Shown: positions 18,945 through 28,477 of the stretch, piece by piece
Layout: each line of letters opens with the position of its first letter
Position numbering within the stretch: the stretch's first letter is position 1
Source: Lentilactobacillus fungorum
GTDB taxonomy: Bacteria; Bacillota; Bacilli; Lactobacillales; Lactobacillaceae
NCBI RefSeq assembly: GCF_016860605.1
Contig: NZ_BNJR01000021.1
Location: forward strand, 62,001 to 126,000
DNA length: 64,000 nt
Direction of reading: 5' to 3'
The notes under the pieces: model-generated
Seen by the model: the letters and a program-made list of their open reading frames with translations, nothing else
What the model was told of the DNA's origin: nothing
The model's database searches: none
Program-made: the position numbers and the translations under genes

Positions 18945-18997
18945 AAACCTACTTTAGCAAATTAAATGTTTTACTTTTAATTACTTGAATGGCTATA

Positions 18998-20120
18998 TTA
19001 TTCTGGGTTTTCCTGACTTAGTTGCCACTGAAGGTAAGCGTTAATAAACGGATCCAAGTCGCCGTCCATCACCCCATTAACATTGGCCGTTTCATAACCA
19101 GTACGATGATCCTTGACCATTGAGTATGGATGAAAAACATAGGAACGAATCTGCGATCCCCAGCCAATATCCTTTTGCTCACCTTCAATTTTGGCTTTTT
19201 CCGCCTGTTTTTTCTCTTGTTCACGTTCATAAAGCTTTGATTTCAACATGTTCATCGCCGTTTGCCGGTTTTGCAGCTGTGAACGTTGGGCTTGGCTGGC
19301 AACCACGATTCCAGTGGGCAAATGCGTAATTCGAACTGCTGAAGATGTCTTGTTAACGTGCTGGCCACCAGCGCCACTTGAACGATAAACATCCACCTTT
19401 AACTCATCCGAGTTAATTTTAATAGTCACGTCATCGCTTAATTCAGGCATCACATCCACTGATGCAAATGACGTGTGCCGTCGACCAGCTGAATCAAATG
19501 GCGAAATTCTAACTAATCGGTGAACACCTTTTTCAGAACGTAAGTAACCATAAGCATCCTTACCGCTAATTAATAACGACACGCTATTAATCCCAGCGAC
19601 ATCTCCTACTTGATAATCCAACGTCGCCACTTTAAATCCATGAGCCTCTGCCCAGCGGGTGTACATTCTAAGAAGCATCGATCCCCAATCCTGTGATTCT
19701 GTACCACCAGCACCTGGGTGAATTTCTAAAATGGCATTATTATGATCATATTTGCCGTTTAAAAGCAGCCCTAACTGATACTGCCGTAACTTCGTATTGA
19801 GATCACTGGCTTCAGTCTGGAATTCGGCCTGCATCCCAGAGTCAGGATCTTCTACGATCAATTCCAGCGTCACCTTTAAATCAGCCAATTGATCAGCAAG
19901 TGCTTTGAATTGATCGCGCTTGGTTTTAATTTGATTCGTTTCATCAATTAACTTTTGAGCTTTCTCCTGGTTGTCCCAAAAGCCTGGCTCGGCCATTTTG
20001 GCTTCATTGATGGCAATGCTTTCACTCAATGCATCGAAGTCAAAGTGACCTCCTAAAGCCATCGATGGCTTTTTGCATTTCAGCAAGTTGTTTTTTAGCT
20101 TCACTTAATTCAAATGTCAT
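18998..20120 (-). CDS. prfB: Peptide chain release factor 2 (programmed +1 frameshift)
   Basis: RF2 ends translation at UGA and UAA. The first 26 codons start at ATG 20120 (peptide [12 protein letters not shown]...) and end at an in-frame TGA (20042-20040) in the site CTTTGAC. A +1 shift joins them to the long frame beginning DFDALSES, giving about 373 residues. An AGGAGG stimulator (20054-20049) sits just upstream of the shift, as in other bacterial prfB genes. The stop-reading SPF tripeptide ([11 protein letters not shown]) and the catalytic GGQ ([10 protein letters not shown]) are intact. The shift provides autoregulation: low RF2 favours readthrough. The gene follows secA after a terminator. 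Confidence 0.95.
20039..20054 (-). promoter_or_regulatory. prfB programmed +1 frameshift site
   Basis: The minus strand reads AGGAGG, three bases, then CTTTGAC. The internal Shine-Dalgarno and the slippery CTT before TGA are the canonical RF2 recoding signals. Confidence 0.95.
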
Positions 20121-20157
20121 AATTATCTCCTTACTAGACGATTCGACGTTTAACTCT

Positions 20158-20196
20158 AAAAAAGAGGTTGAGACAAAATCCTTTGCCCCAGCCTCC
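20158..20196 (-). terminator. Terminator after secA
   Basis: On the minus strand GAGGCTGGGGCAAA pairs with a partner ending TCTCAACCTC (some G-U pairs), followed by six Ts. Confidence 0.75.
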
Positions 20197-20209
20197 TTCA
20201 TAAAACTCA

Positions 20210-22576
20210 TTAACGTTGCATATTTTGACGGATCTCGGCTTTCATAAACAAACGGGTTGCATCATAATCAATATCAGCAATCATTTCTTCGAACATCTTG
20301 TAGCCCTCTCGTTGATATTCAACCAGCGGGTTCTGTTGGCCGTAACCACGAAGTCCAATTGATTGACGCAATTGATCCATGATATCAATGTGATCAGTCC
20401 AATGCGAATCAACCACTCGTAAAATAACAACTTTTTCAAATTCAAGCATCTGAGAAGCATCATATAGCTGATCCTGCTTTTGCTTATAAACCTTATTTGC
20501 CATGTCCATCAGCATTTGTTTGATGTCATCTGCTGACTTGCCTTTCAGATCATCTAGTGAAATTTGATCGGGACTAACCATTGCGCTAATGGCAAAATCC
20601 AAAATTGTCTGAAGATCCCAATCTGATTGCTCACCCTGCGTATGCAAGTCAACAATTCGATTGATCGTCCGTTCAATCATCGGCATAATCACCCATTTGA
20701 GTGACTTATTTTCTTCGATAACTTGTTGGCGCTCACCATAAATAACTTCTCGTTGCTGCCTCATGACATCATCATATTGCAGCACGTTCTTTCGGGAATC
20801 GTAGTTATTACCTTCAACCCGCTTTTGTGCAGATTCAACCTGCTTGGTAATCATTCGAGAACGAATAACAGCATCTTCACCCTGAACGTTCATATGCTCC
20901 AGGAAGTTCTTAATCTTTTCAGACCCAAATCGACGCATTAAATCATCTTCTAGCGACAAATAGAACTGAGAAAGGCCTGGATCACCTTGCCGGCCTGAAC
21001 GGCCACGCAACTGGTTATCGATCCGTCGTGATTCATGTCGTTCAGTCCCAATTACCGCTAAGCCACCTAACTCAACGACGCCGGGTCCTAATTTAATATC
21101 AGTTCCTCGTCCAGCCATGTTGGTCGCAATCGTCACAGCACCTTTCTGACCAGCATTAGTGACAATTTCGGCTTCCTTAGCATGGTTTTTAGCGTTCAAG
21201 ACAACGTGGGGAATATTTTCTTCATCTAAGCGATGAGATAGATACTCAGAAGTTTCAACCGCGACAGTCCCGACCAGCATTGGTTGTCCTTTATGATGCA
21301 GTTCTTTAATCTTATTAACAACCGCGTCAAACTTTGCTTCCAATGTTGGGTAGAGAATATCTGGATGATCAACCCGAATAACCGGCTTGTTAGTCGGCAC
21401 CGAAATAACTTCCATGTTATAAATTTCACGGAACTCTTCAGCTTCAGTTTTAGCAGTACCTGTCATCCCAGCTAACTTTTTGTACATCCGGAACATGTTT
21501 TGGTACGTAATTGTCGCCATCGTTTTACTTTCTTCTTGAATCGGAACGCCTTCTTTGGCTTCAATCGCCTGGTGAAGCCCATCAGAGAAACGTCGTCCCT
21601 GCATAATCCGTCCAGTAAATGAATCAACGATTAAAACTTCATCTTCTTGGACAACATAATCCTTATCTCGCAACATGATAAAGTTTGCCCGCAAAGCTTG
21701 GTCCAAATGGTGGGTCAAGGCTGTGTTGTCCGTATCGTATAAGTTTTTGAGGTTAAAATACTTTTCGGCCTTTTCAATGCCTTGATCCGTTAACGAAACG
21801 GTTTTGGTTTCTAGATCAACCTTGAAGTCATCACCCTCATGAAGCGTTTTGGCAAAACGATCCGTTCGTTGATAAAGCTCCGAAGTCCCCGTTGCCTGAC
21901 CGGAAATAATTAATGGTGTCCGAGCTTCGTCAATTAAGATGGAGTCCACCTCATCGACAATTGCAAAGTTCAGTGGCCGTTGAACCATTTCTTCTTTGTA
22001 CGCCACCATGTTGTCTCGCAAATAATCAAAGCCAATTTCAGCATTGGTTGAATACGTAATATCAGCAGCGTAGGCCGCTCGTTTTTCATCTGGCCCCATT
22101 TCAGTCAAATTGACCCCAACGCTTAAGCCAAGCCAATTGTACAACTCGCCCATTTCAGTCGCATCACGTTGTGAGAGGTACTCGTTGACCGTTACAACAT
22201 GAACGCCTTCGCCAGCCAGCGCATTTAAATAAACCGGCATGGTAGCCGTTAATGTTTTTCCTTCACCGGTTTTCATTTCAGCAATATTACCTTCATGAAG
22301 CACAATACCACCCATGATTTGGACATGGAATGGGTAAAGGCCCAATACCCGCTTGGCGCCTTCCCTTGCTACAGCAAACGCTTCTGGTAGCAAATCGTCA
22401 AGTGATTCGCCTTTTTGGTAACGTTCCTTAAACTCAGGCGTTTTGGCCTGTAATTCTTCATCGCTTAGTTGGCGGTACTCTTCTGCATAAGCACCAACCT
22501 TATCGGCGATTTTACTGAGTCGCTTAAGTTCGTGCTTATCACTTTCGACCCATTTTTTTAAAACATTAGTTGCCAT
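20210..22576 (-). CDS. secA: Preprotein translocase ATPase SecA
   Basis: This 788-aa motor pushes preproteins through SecYEG. Walker A is [11 protein letters not shown], the DEAD-like box is [12 protein letters not shown], and the second RecA domain carries [13 protein letters not shown] and [11 protein letters not shown]. It ends soon after the helical scaffold domain without the C-terminal zinc-binding SEC-C motif, as in other lactobacilli. A TTG at 22594 is in frame, but homologues begin near MATNVLKKW and GAAGGGA lies about 8 nt before the ATG at 22576. Confidence 0.96.
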   Translation of the reverse strand: MATNVLKKWVESDKHELKRLSKIADKVGAYAEEYRQLSDEELQAKTPEFKERYQKGESLDDLLPEAFAVAREGAKRVLGLYPFHVQIMGGIVLHEGNIAEMKTGEGKTLTATMPVYLNALAGEGVHVVTVNEYLSQRDATEMGELYNWLGLSVGVNLTEMGPDEKRAAYAADITYSTNAEIGFDYLRDNMVAYKEEMVQRPLNFAIVDEVDSILIDEARTPLIISGQATGTSELYQRTDRFAKTLHEGDDFKVDLETKTVSLTDQGIEKAEKYFNLKNLYDTDNTALTHHLDQALRANFIMLRDKDYVVQEDEVLIVDSFTGRIMQGRRFSDGLHQAIEAKEGVPIQEESKTMATITYQNMFRMYKKLAGMTGTAKTEAEEFREIYNMEVISVPTNKPVIRVDHPDILYPTLEAKFDAVVNKIKELHHKGQPMLVGTVAVETSEYLSHRLDEENIPHVVLNAKNHAKEAEIVTNAGQKGAVTIATNMAGRGTDIKLGPGVVELGGLAVIGTERHESRRIDNQLRGRSGRQGDPGLSQFYLSLEDDLMRRFGSEKIKNFLEHMNVQGEDAVIRSRMITKQVESAQKRVEGNNYDSRKNVLQYDDVMRQQREVIYGERQQVIEENKSLKWVIMPMIERTINRIVDLHTQGEQSDWDLQTILDFAISAMVSPDQISLDDLKGKSADDIKQMLMDMANKVYKQKQDQLYDASQMLEFEKVVILRVVDSHWTDHIDIMDQLRQSIGLRGYGQQNPLVEYQREGYKMFEEMIADIDYDATRLFMKAEIRQNMQR

Positions 22577-22880
22577 TTGTAAATTCCCTTCCAAAATAAA
22601 CGGTTTTGATTATACATCTTAGTAAAATGTGGACTACATACTTTTTAATTGTACCATTTCAAGCTGTCAATGAAAACAAAAACTAAAATCAAATGGTGTT
22701 AATCCATGATAATCCACTTTTCCCAATCTTCAAAGGATTAAATCTAAAATCGTTAAGTTCACGTGCCTAAGTTGAAAGACGATCAATGACAATACAAAAG
22801 GGCATTTCCGTATAAATCAAATCAGAATTATACAAAATGCCCTTCGTAATCGTTCAAATGATTAGTGAAACACCGATTAT
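22577..22880. other. Region between hpf and secA
   Basis: It contains the hpf terminator (22798-22844), a probable secA -10 box TATAAT (22615-22610) with a poor -35, and about 150 bp of A/T-rich sequence in which I see nothing else. Confidence 0.5.
22798..22844 (-). terminator. Terminator after hpf
   Basis: AAGGGCATTT and AAATGCCCTT arms enclose a TATA-type inner stem, followed on the minus strand by TTTTG. The hairpin lies about 35 nt after the hpf stop. Confidence 0.75.
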
Positions 22881-23453
22881 TTATTCTTCGCCAGTCTCAA
22901 TCAAGCCATAGCGGCCATCATTTCGACGGTAAACAATATTAATTCCGGAAGTTTCAGCATCTTCATAAATGAAGAAGTCATGGCCCAACATATCCATTTG
23001 TAAAATGGCTTCTTCATTATCCATTGGCTTTAGTGCCAATTGTTTGGTCCGAACCACTTGGAACTTGGATTCGTTATCTGAAGCTGAATCAGTTTCAGTA
23101 TCAGCCGTATCTTGCGTTGATGCAAACTCAAGGTTCTTGAAGCCTTTTTCGCGAGACTTACGGTTAACCTTAGTCTTGTATTTACGAATTTGGCGTTCCA
23201 ATTTATCCGTTACTAAATCAACGCTGGCGTATAAATCATTGGACATTTCTTCAGCTCTCAAAGTTAAGTATGGTAAAGGAATAGTTACCTCGACTTTAGC
23301 TTGTTTATCTGGATAAACCTTTAAATTGACGTGGGCCGTATTTTTTAAGTCTTTTTCAAAGTATTTTTCCAGTTTACTGATTCGTTTTTCGACGTAATCA
23401 CGAATCGCCTGAGTCACCTCAATATTTTCACCACGAATGTTAAACATTAGCAT
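22881..23453 (-). CDS. hpf: Long-form ribosome hibernation promoting factor
   Basis: This 190-aa protein binds the 30S decoding region and dimerises 70S ribosomes into 100S particles in stationary phase. The N-terminal domain begins MLMFNIRGENIEVT and has the basic helix ERQIRKYKTKVNRK. A variable acidic linker follows, then the C-terminal dimerisation domain (about 130-185) with HDFFIYEDAET and YRRNDGRYGLIE. AGGGAG stands 8 nt before the ATG at 23453; a longer frame to 23474 has no comparable site. Confidence 0.93.
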   Translation of the reverse strand: MLMFNIRGENIEVTQAIRDYVEKRISKLEKYFEKDLKNTAHVNLKVYPDKQAKVEVTIPLPYLTLRAEEMSNDLYASVDLVTDKLERQIRKYKTKVNRKSREKGFKNLEFASTQDTADTETDSASDNESKFQVVRTKQLALKPMDNEEAILQMDMLGHDFFIYEDAETSGINIVYRRNDGRYGLIETGEE

Positions 23454-23575
23454 AACAATCTCTCCCTTCACCATTAACGGCTTAATGGTCCAATCATGAA
23501 ATCACTTTCATCATTGGCTACAACTTTAGTATAATTGAAAGTTGGCTTTTTAACAATCATTGACTCTGGATTTCT

Positions 23576-24268
23576 TCACCTTGCGAGGGTTATTCCCGTA
23601 ACTGACGTTGCTCCTGCCTGGTATAACAACCTTGCTGCATGACGAATTGTGGTACCGGTTGTATAAACATCATCAACAATGACAATTTTGGCATCTTTGA
23701 CGGTGGCTTCCATGCCACTAACTAACTTAAATGGCTGATCCAATAATAAACGATCGGCCCGACTCTTTGCGGACTGATTGCTTTCCTTGGTTGCTGCGAC
23801 TGGTGTTAGGGCATTCACAAACCGGCAATTGTCAATCAACCCAACTACTTGATTAAAACCACGGATGGCCATCGTGGCCTCAGTCACCGGAATCGGAACG
23901 ACCAATCGCTTGGTGCGCGTCACGGCCACTTTCATCTCAGTCATAAAAACCCAGCGCAATCGATAATCACCCAAGAATTTATACCGGCTCATATATGTCT
24001 TCATTGCGGCATTATAGTCGTATAGCCCCCGATTTGAAAAACTAAAAGCTGCCTGTTTCTCCCATCGTTGACAGTCATAACATGGATCGGTCATTGCCGC
24101 CGTCAATTTTCTTCCACAAAGTTGGCAAACTGGAGTTGCGCTTAACCTAGAAAATGCCGAAGCACAGGCTTGACAAATAATCGTCGGTTTGGCTGCCCTA
24201 AGCGAAAACAGGTCATCTAAGCCGATTTGTTCGCGAATTGACGCCTGACACAATAAACAATTTTTCAT
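23576..24268 (-). CDS. comFC: ComF family protein (ComFC)
   Basis: This 230-aa competence protein has four N-terminal CxxC-type cysteine pairs (CLLC, CQAC, CQLC, CYDC) that likely bind zinc. A phosphoribosyltransferase-like domain follows, with the PRPP loop VIVDDVYTTGTTI near the C-terminus. ComFC works with the ComFA helicase in DNA uptake during transformation. Its start overlaps the comFA stop by 4 nt. Confidence 0.9.
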   Translation of the reverse strand: MKNCLLCQASIREQIGLDDLFSLRAAKPTIICQACASAFSRLSATPVCQLCGRKLTAAMTDPCYDCQRWEKQAAFSFSNRGLYDYNAAMKTYMSRYKFLGDYRLRWVFMTEMKVAVTRTKRLVVPIPVTEATMAIRGFNQVVGLIDNCRFVNALTPVAATKESNQSAKSRADRLLLDQPFKLVSGMEATVKDAKIVIVDDVYTTGTTIRHAARLLYQAGATSVTGITLAR

Positions 24269-25587
24269 AATTTCTTGGCCCGCTGATTCATCTGATTAAT
24301 CTGACGCTGACAAGTTCGAATAGTTGCCGATTTTCTTTCACAGTAAAATAGTACCTTGCCAAAGGGTCGACTACTATTCCGCCCAACTCGCCCAGCAATT
24401 TGTACCAAAGCGGCGGCTGAAAAGATTTCATTGTCCGCCTTTAAAACCAAAACGTCAATCCCAGGAAACGTTACGCCACGTTCAAGAATGGTTGTCGTAA
24501 TTAAAAAGTCCAGTTGGTTATGCCTCATTGCCGACACTTTTTCCAGCCTGGTAGGGTCAGCTGAATAAACAGTATCATAGCGGGCTTGAAGATTGTCGTG
24601 GCCGATCGCTGCCGAAACGGCTGCCAAGTCCTTAATGTGGGGAACAAACAACAAAAAACGCTGCTTTTGTCTCACAAGCGACCTGATTGTCTTCAGGATC
24701 GGTTTGCTTAACATTTCTTTTGCAATTAATTGTTCAAGTTTTCTAACTTTGATGATTGTCGGCTCGGGCAACAAATGACTATGGTAGCGGATTGGCAAAT
24801 AACTAACGGACAACTTCCCCCTTTTGATCTGCATCAGTAACTGCTCATCAGGCGTCGCTGTTAAATAAAGCATCGCACCGGTTGGCTTAATGGCATTTTG
24901 GACACCAAAATGTAACATCGGGTTCCCAGAAAACGGGAAAACATCCACTTCATCAATAATTAGGACGTCAAATGCATGATAGAATCGCAATAATTGGTGG
25001 GTGGTACAAATGGTTAATTGACTGTATCGATAGGGCTGATCACTCTTGCCATGCAATAATACCATCGACGTCGTTTTGAACGCCGCTTGAATTCTCGGGA
25101 AAAGTTCAATGACCACATCGATCCTAGGCGAAGCAATTCCAATCCGATAACCTTGTGAAATTGCCCAATTAAGCCCCTCAAACAGCATTTCAGTCTTACC
25201 TGCCCCAGTAACAGCCCATAACAAATGTCGCTGGTGATTTTTGAAAATCCTAACAATTTGCTTGGCACATTCGGCCTGCATTGGTGTTAATTGCCCTTTC
25301 CAAGATAACGCGTGCTCTGGTTTAGAAAACTGATTGGGTTCATCGGCAAATACTAATTGACTGCGCGTATCCATCCGCTTCATTTGGATACAAACGTAGC
25401 AATAATAATGGCCGTTAGGAAGCGCCGCCTGCCTGCGTTCCAGCGTCGACCCACACCGTGAACAGGTAATTGAGCGACCAACGACGACCGCTTTTCGTTG
25501 ATGAACTGCACTCGAAGCTAACAATTTTTGGGGCACATCAAGCTCACTTAGTTGGCGGCCGTACAAGTCTGATATACTATTGATCAT
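24265..25587 (-). CDS. comFA: DEAD-box-like competence helicase ComFA
   Basis: This 440-aa ATPase is thought to pull single-stranded DNA through ComEC. The N-terminal zinc finger has CSRC and CYVC pairs (about residues 42-65). Walker A is AVTGAGKTE (near 154), Walker B is LIIDEVDVF, and motif VI is QIAGRVGRN. Length is typical. It overlaps comFC by 4 nt and is divergent from yigZ, with only 49 bp between the starts. Competence genes in lactobacilli are often intact without proven natural transformation. Confidence 0.92.
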   Translation of the reverse strand: MINSISDLYGRQLSELDVPQKLLASSAVHQRKAVVVGRSITCSRCGSTLERRQAALPNGHYYCYVCIQMKRMDTRSQLVFADEPNQFSKPEHALSWKGQLTPMQAECAKQIVRIFKNHQRHLLWAVTGAGKTEMLFEGLNWAISQGYRIGIASPRIDVVIELFPRIQAAFKTTSMVLLHGKSDQPYRYSQLTICTTHQLLRFYHAFDVLIIDEVDVFPFSGNPMLHFGVQNAIKPTGAMLYLTATPDEQLLMQIKRGKLSVSYLPIRYHSHLLPEPTIIKVRKLEQLIAKEMLSKPILKTIRSLVRQKQRFLLFVPHIKDLAAVSAAIGHDNLQARYDTVYSADPTRLEKVSAMRHNQLDFLITTTILERGVTFPGIDVLVLKADNEIFSAAALVQIAGRVGRNSSRPFGKVLFYCERKSATIRTCQRQINQMNQRAKKL

Positions 25588-25636
25588 AGAACCTCACCTC
25601 AATTGATTAATTACGAAACTAACTGGAGGTATTTTT

Positions 25637-26305
25637 TTGACAACAACTTTTTTAACTATTAAAGAAACCGGTACTCATGAAATCGAGATCAAAAAGTCCC
25701 GCTTCATTTGTCATATTCAAAGAATCCAAACCGAAGATCAGGCCAAACAGCTCATCCAACAAATCAGTAAGCAACACGAAAAAGCCAATCACCATTGTTT
25801 CGCCTACATGCTGGGGCCAGCCGATCAAATTCAACGGGAAAGCGATAATGGTGAACCAGCCGGCACAGCAGGCGTGCCAATCCTAGAAGCCTTAAAGAAG
25901 AATGAACTGCACAATGTTATTGCCGTTGTAACCCGCTACTTTGGCGGCATTAAGCTTGGTGCCGGTGGTTTAATTCGGGCTTATAGTAATGCAACCTCTT
26001 CAACCATTGATCAAGTTGGGATTGTCAACTTGGTCACCAAAAAAGAACTCTTTTTAACAATCGACTATCGTCAATTTGATAAGTTAAAATATTTTTTAGA
26101 GACCAATCAAGTACCAATCGAAAACGTTGATTATACTGATAAAGTAAAAGTGACCGTGGCGATTAGAGAAACAGAATTACCCGCTTTCGTCCAGCGAGTT
26201 AAAGATCTTTTAAGCGACCAGTTTGATTCATCAATCGGTGCCGATAGACTATTTGAGGAGCCCTTTACTAGAAAAGAACGCCAAGAAGAAGAAAAGCGGG
26301 CGTGA
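25637..26305 (+). CDS. YigZ/IMPACT family protein
   Basis: This 222-aa protein has the UPF0029 N-terminal domain (KKSRFICHI, DNGEPAGTAGVPILEAL, RYFGGIKLGAGGL) and a C-terminal ferredoxin-like DUF1949 domain. Members are linked to translation control or peptide processing, but the bacterial role is unsettled. The start is TTG with GGAGG 7 nt upstream. Its promoter must lie within the start of comFA; TGATATACT at 25570-25578 could be an extended -10. Confidence 0.88.
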   Translation: MTTTFLTIKETGTHEIEIKKSRFICHIQRIQTEDQAKQLIQQISKQHEKANHHCFAYMLGPADQIQRESDNGEPAGTAGVPILEALKKNELHNVIAVVTRYFGGIKLGAGGLIRAYSNATSSTIDQVGIVNLVTKKELFLTIDYRQFDKLKYFLETNQVPIENVDYTDKVKVTVAIRETELPAFVQRVKDLLSDQFDSSIGADRLFEEPFTRKERQEEEKRA

Positions 26306-26679
26306 TTTCTCCCGGCTTAATGTATGCTGGCTAGTTAAATATATTGCAAAAAAGTTAACCTTTATTTTATGATCGATTTCCATCAAATTGGACCATTAGT
26401 AGCTTTAAAAGACAATCCGCACCAAAATCCACGAAGCTAGACCCAAATTTAATTTTTACCCGTTGCCGGTTAACAAAAAGCGCCAACCATTCCTGAATCG
26501 GGAATGATTAGCGCTTTTTGTTAACCTATGGGGTCAAAATGCCTTGTCCTAATCGCCAATCTAACGAAAAAGGTTCAGTTAAAAGCCGAAATTAATCGGT
26601 TTCTAAGTGAACCTCATCTGGGATTGTTTGGTTTACGTTAACCGCATCAATCAACTTATCTGTAAATACCGTTATGTAA
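26306..26679. other. Convergent non-coding region between yigZ and tagO
   Basis: These 374 bp contain the strong terminator at 26469-26525 and a second imperfect hairpin at 26569-26611 (AGGTTCA/TGAACCT ends). I see no gene. Confidence 0.6.
26469..26525. terminator. Bidirectional terminator between yigZ and tagO
   Basis: GTTAACAAAAAGCGC pairs with GCGCTTTTTGTTAAC around an inner ATTCC/GGAAT stem. The A and T tracts serve both strands. Confidence 0.85.
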
Positions 26680-27771
26680 CTAATGATTATCTTTGCTGGT
26701 TGTATCTTTTACCAACTTCTTAATACCGTTCAGCAGTGGTTGGCGATCCTCACCCACTAATCCAATTGTTTCCACAAATAACTCTAAGCCAATTAAAACC
26801 GCAATGGTTAGTAAAATTGACCCCCACAGTGGCGAAATTGGGTAGAGCAACGAGATAAATGAAAAGATTAATGCAATCCCATAAATAACCAAAACAGTTT
26901 GACGATGTGTTAGCCCAATTTGCATCAATCGGTGATGTAAATGGCGTTTATCCGCGTGAGAGATCGGTTCTTTGTTTAACAATCGACGAAAGATTGCAAA
27001 CACCGTATCAGTAATTGGTACGCCCAAAATCATCACAGGGATCAAAAGGGTAATGAAAGTGGCGTTTTTTAATCCAAATAACGAAAAAACCGACATCATG
27101 AAGCCAATAAACAGTGCGCCCGTATCCCCCAAATAAATCCTGGCTGGAAAAAAGTTATAGGGTAAAAAGCCAACACAAGAAGCCACTAAAGCAAAAATCA
27201 TAATCGCGACAAAAATGTTTCCAACGTTCAAGAAAAACATCGCGGTAATGCCCATCGTCGTTAAGGCAATGATAGCGACCCCAGTTGCCAACCCATCCAA
27301 ACCATCGATCAAGTTAACCGCATTCGTAATTGCCAAAATCCAAATCCAAGTAATCGGCAAACTTAGCCAACCTAAATGAATCGTCAAAAATGGTAACGTA
27401 ATCGTTGTCATTTTCACGCCAGCAGCAAAATAAACCCAAAGAGCAGCAATCGAAATTCCAAGAACTTTTTGACGAGGCCGTAATTCAAAAATATCATCAA
27501 TAATTCCGGTCAAAATAATAATGGTTTCCCCACCATAAATGCCCCACAAAATTTTTGTCGGAAACTGGTTTCTTAGGAGAACCATTGTACAAAAAGTATA
27601 AGAAATAAAAATCGCCAACCCACCAATCGTAGGCATTGGGATCTTGTTCACTCGACGCCTGTTGGGTCGGTCTTCGGCACCAACGGCGAATGCCAGCTTG
27701 CGGATAAATGGGGTTAATATTGCCGAAAGAATCATGGTAGCAAATAATGACACAATGATTTCGAATTTCAA
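26680..27771 (-). CDS. tagO: Undecaprenyl-phosphate GlcNAc-1-phosphate transferase
   Basis: This 363-aa polytopic membrane enzyme starts wall teichoic acid (or other polymer) synthesis by moving GlcNAc-1-P onto undecaprenyl phosphate. It shows about ten helices, the Asp-rich site GAEDRPNRRRVNKIPMP, NAVNLIDGLDGLA, the IYLGDTGALFIG motif and the basic loop HADKRHLHHRL. The start is TTG with GAGG 8 nt upstream. It stands alone between convergent and divergent neighbours. Confidence 0.92.
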   Translation of the reverse strand: MKFEIIVSLFATMILSAILTPFIRKLAFAVGAEDRPNRRRVNKIPMPTIGGLAIFISYTFCTMVLLRNQFPTKILWGIYGGETIIILTGIIDDIFELRPRQKVLGISIAALWVYFAAGVKMTTITLPFLTIHLGWLSLPITWIWILAITNAVNLIDGLDGLATGVAIIALTTMGITAMFFLNVGNIFVAIMIFALVASCVGFLPYNFFPARIYLGDTGALFIGFMMSVFSLFGLKNATFITLLIPVMILGVPITDTVFAIFRRLLNKEPISHADKRHLHHRLMQIGLTHRQTVLVIYGIALIFSFISLLYPISPLWGSILLTIAVLIGLELFVETIGLVGEDRQPLLNGIKKLVKDTTSKDNH

Positions 27772-27934
27772 ATTTGTAACCTCACTTAATTCCTTACATT
27801 AGTATTAAATCAATTATACAAACGACAAATGATAAAAACAAGCCAGCTTTAATTGATCAATTCTCGATTAATCAAGTTCAAGTCGTTTTAAGATATTCAA
27901 CTAATCACAAACATCCGGGTGATTCAAAATAGCG

Positions 27935-27963
27935 TTGCCTTGATTCACAAAACCAATTATACT
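27935..27963 (+). promoter_or_regulatory. Promoter of lrgAB
   Basis: TTGCCT (27935-27940), a 17-bp spacer and TATACT (27958-27963) lie about 60 bp before the lrgA ATG. Confidence 0.5.
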
Positions 27964-28024
27964 TAAAGAGTAAGATATGGGTGTCCTTTAAAAACAGAAT
28001 TCACAATTTAAAGGAGTTTTATTC

Positions 28025-28465
28025 ATGAAAAATAAAATAATCCATACACAATCTTCCGCTGAAATTAAAAATGAGCTGCCCATTTTGGGCCAAATGGGCA
28101 GCTTTTCTGTGATTTTATTTGCAGCAAGTTTAATTTCACCCTTATTTCCAAAAGCGTTTCCCGTTCCAGCACCAGTGATTGGCTTAATCATTCTTTATTT
28201 ACTGTTAGTCACTCACCTTGTCAAGCTAGAGTGGGTTGAACGCTTTGCCGATTTTATGATTGGGTTCATCTCATTTCTATTTGTTCCTTCTGGTATTCAA
28301 CTAGCAACATCGCTGGACATTTTAAAAAATCAAGGCTTGCAGTTGATCACCATCATTGTGATTTCTACAATTATTCTTTTAGTCGTCATTGCTTACACCG
28401 CCACGTTTTTTATTTGGCTAAAACGACTCATCTTTCATCGGGACGTCTCCGTTGAAGAAGTTTGA
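28025..28465 (+). CDS. lrgA: LrgA/CidA family holin-like protein
   Basis: This 146-aa protein has four hydrophobic helices and the LrgA pattern (SFSVILFAASLIS, PVPAPVIGLIILYLLL, FIGFISFLFVPSGI-like region). CidA/LrgA proteins act as holin-like or small-metabolite membrane channels (pyruvate transport in Bacillus) tied to autolysis. AAAGGAG stands 8 nt before the ATG. Codons 17-28 encode a perfect inverted repeat that would form a terminator-like RNA hairpin. lrgB follows after 12 nt. Confidence 0.88.
   Translation: MKNKIIHTQSSAEIKNELPILGQMGSFSVILFAASLISPLFPKAFPVPAPVIGLIILYLLLVTHLVKLEWVERFADFMIGFISFLFVPSGIQLATSLDILKNQGLQLITIIVISTIILLVVIAYTATFFIWLKRLIFHRDVSVEEV
28074..28106 (+). promoter_or_regulatory. 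Terminator-like hairpin inside the lrgA coding start
   Basis: AGCTGCCCATTT (28074-28085) and AAATGGGCAGCT (28092-28103) form a perfect 12-bp stem with a 6-nt loop, followed by TTTTCTGTGATTTTATTT. It resembles a Rho-independent terminator within the gene, so it could attenuate lrgAB transcription. Confidence 0.5.
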
Positions 28466-28477
28466 TGGGCGGTGGAC

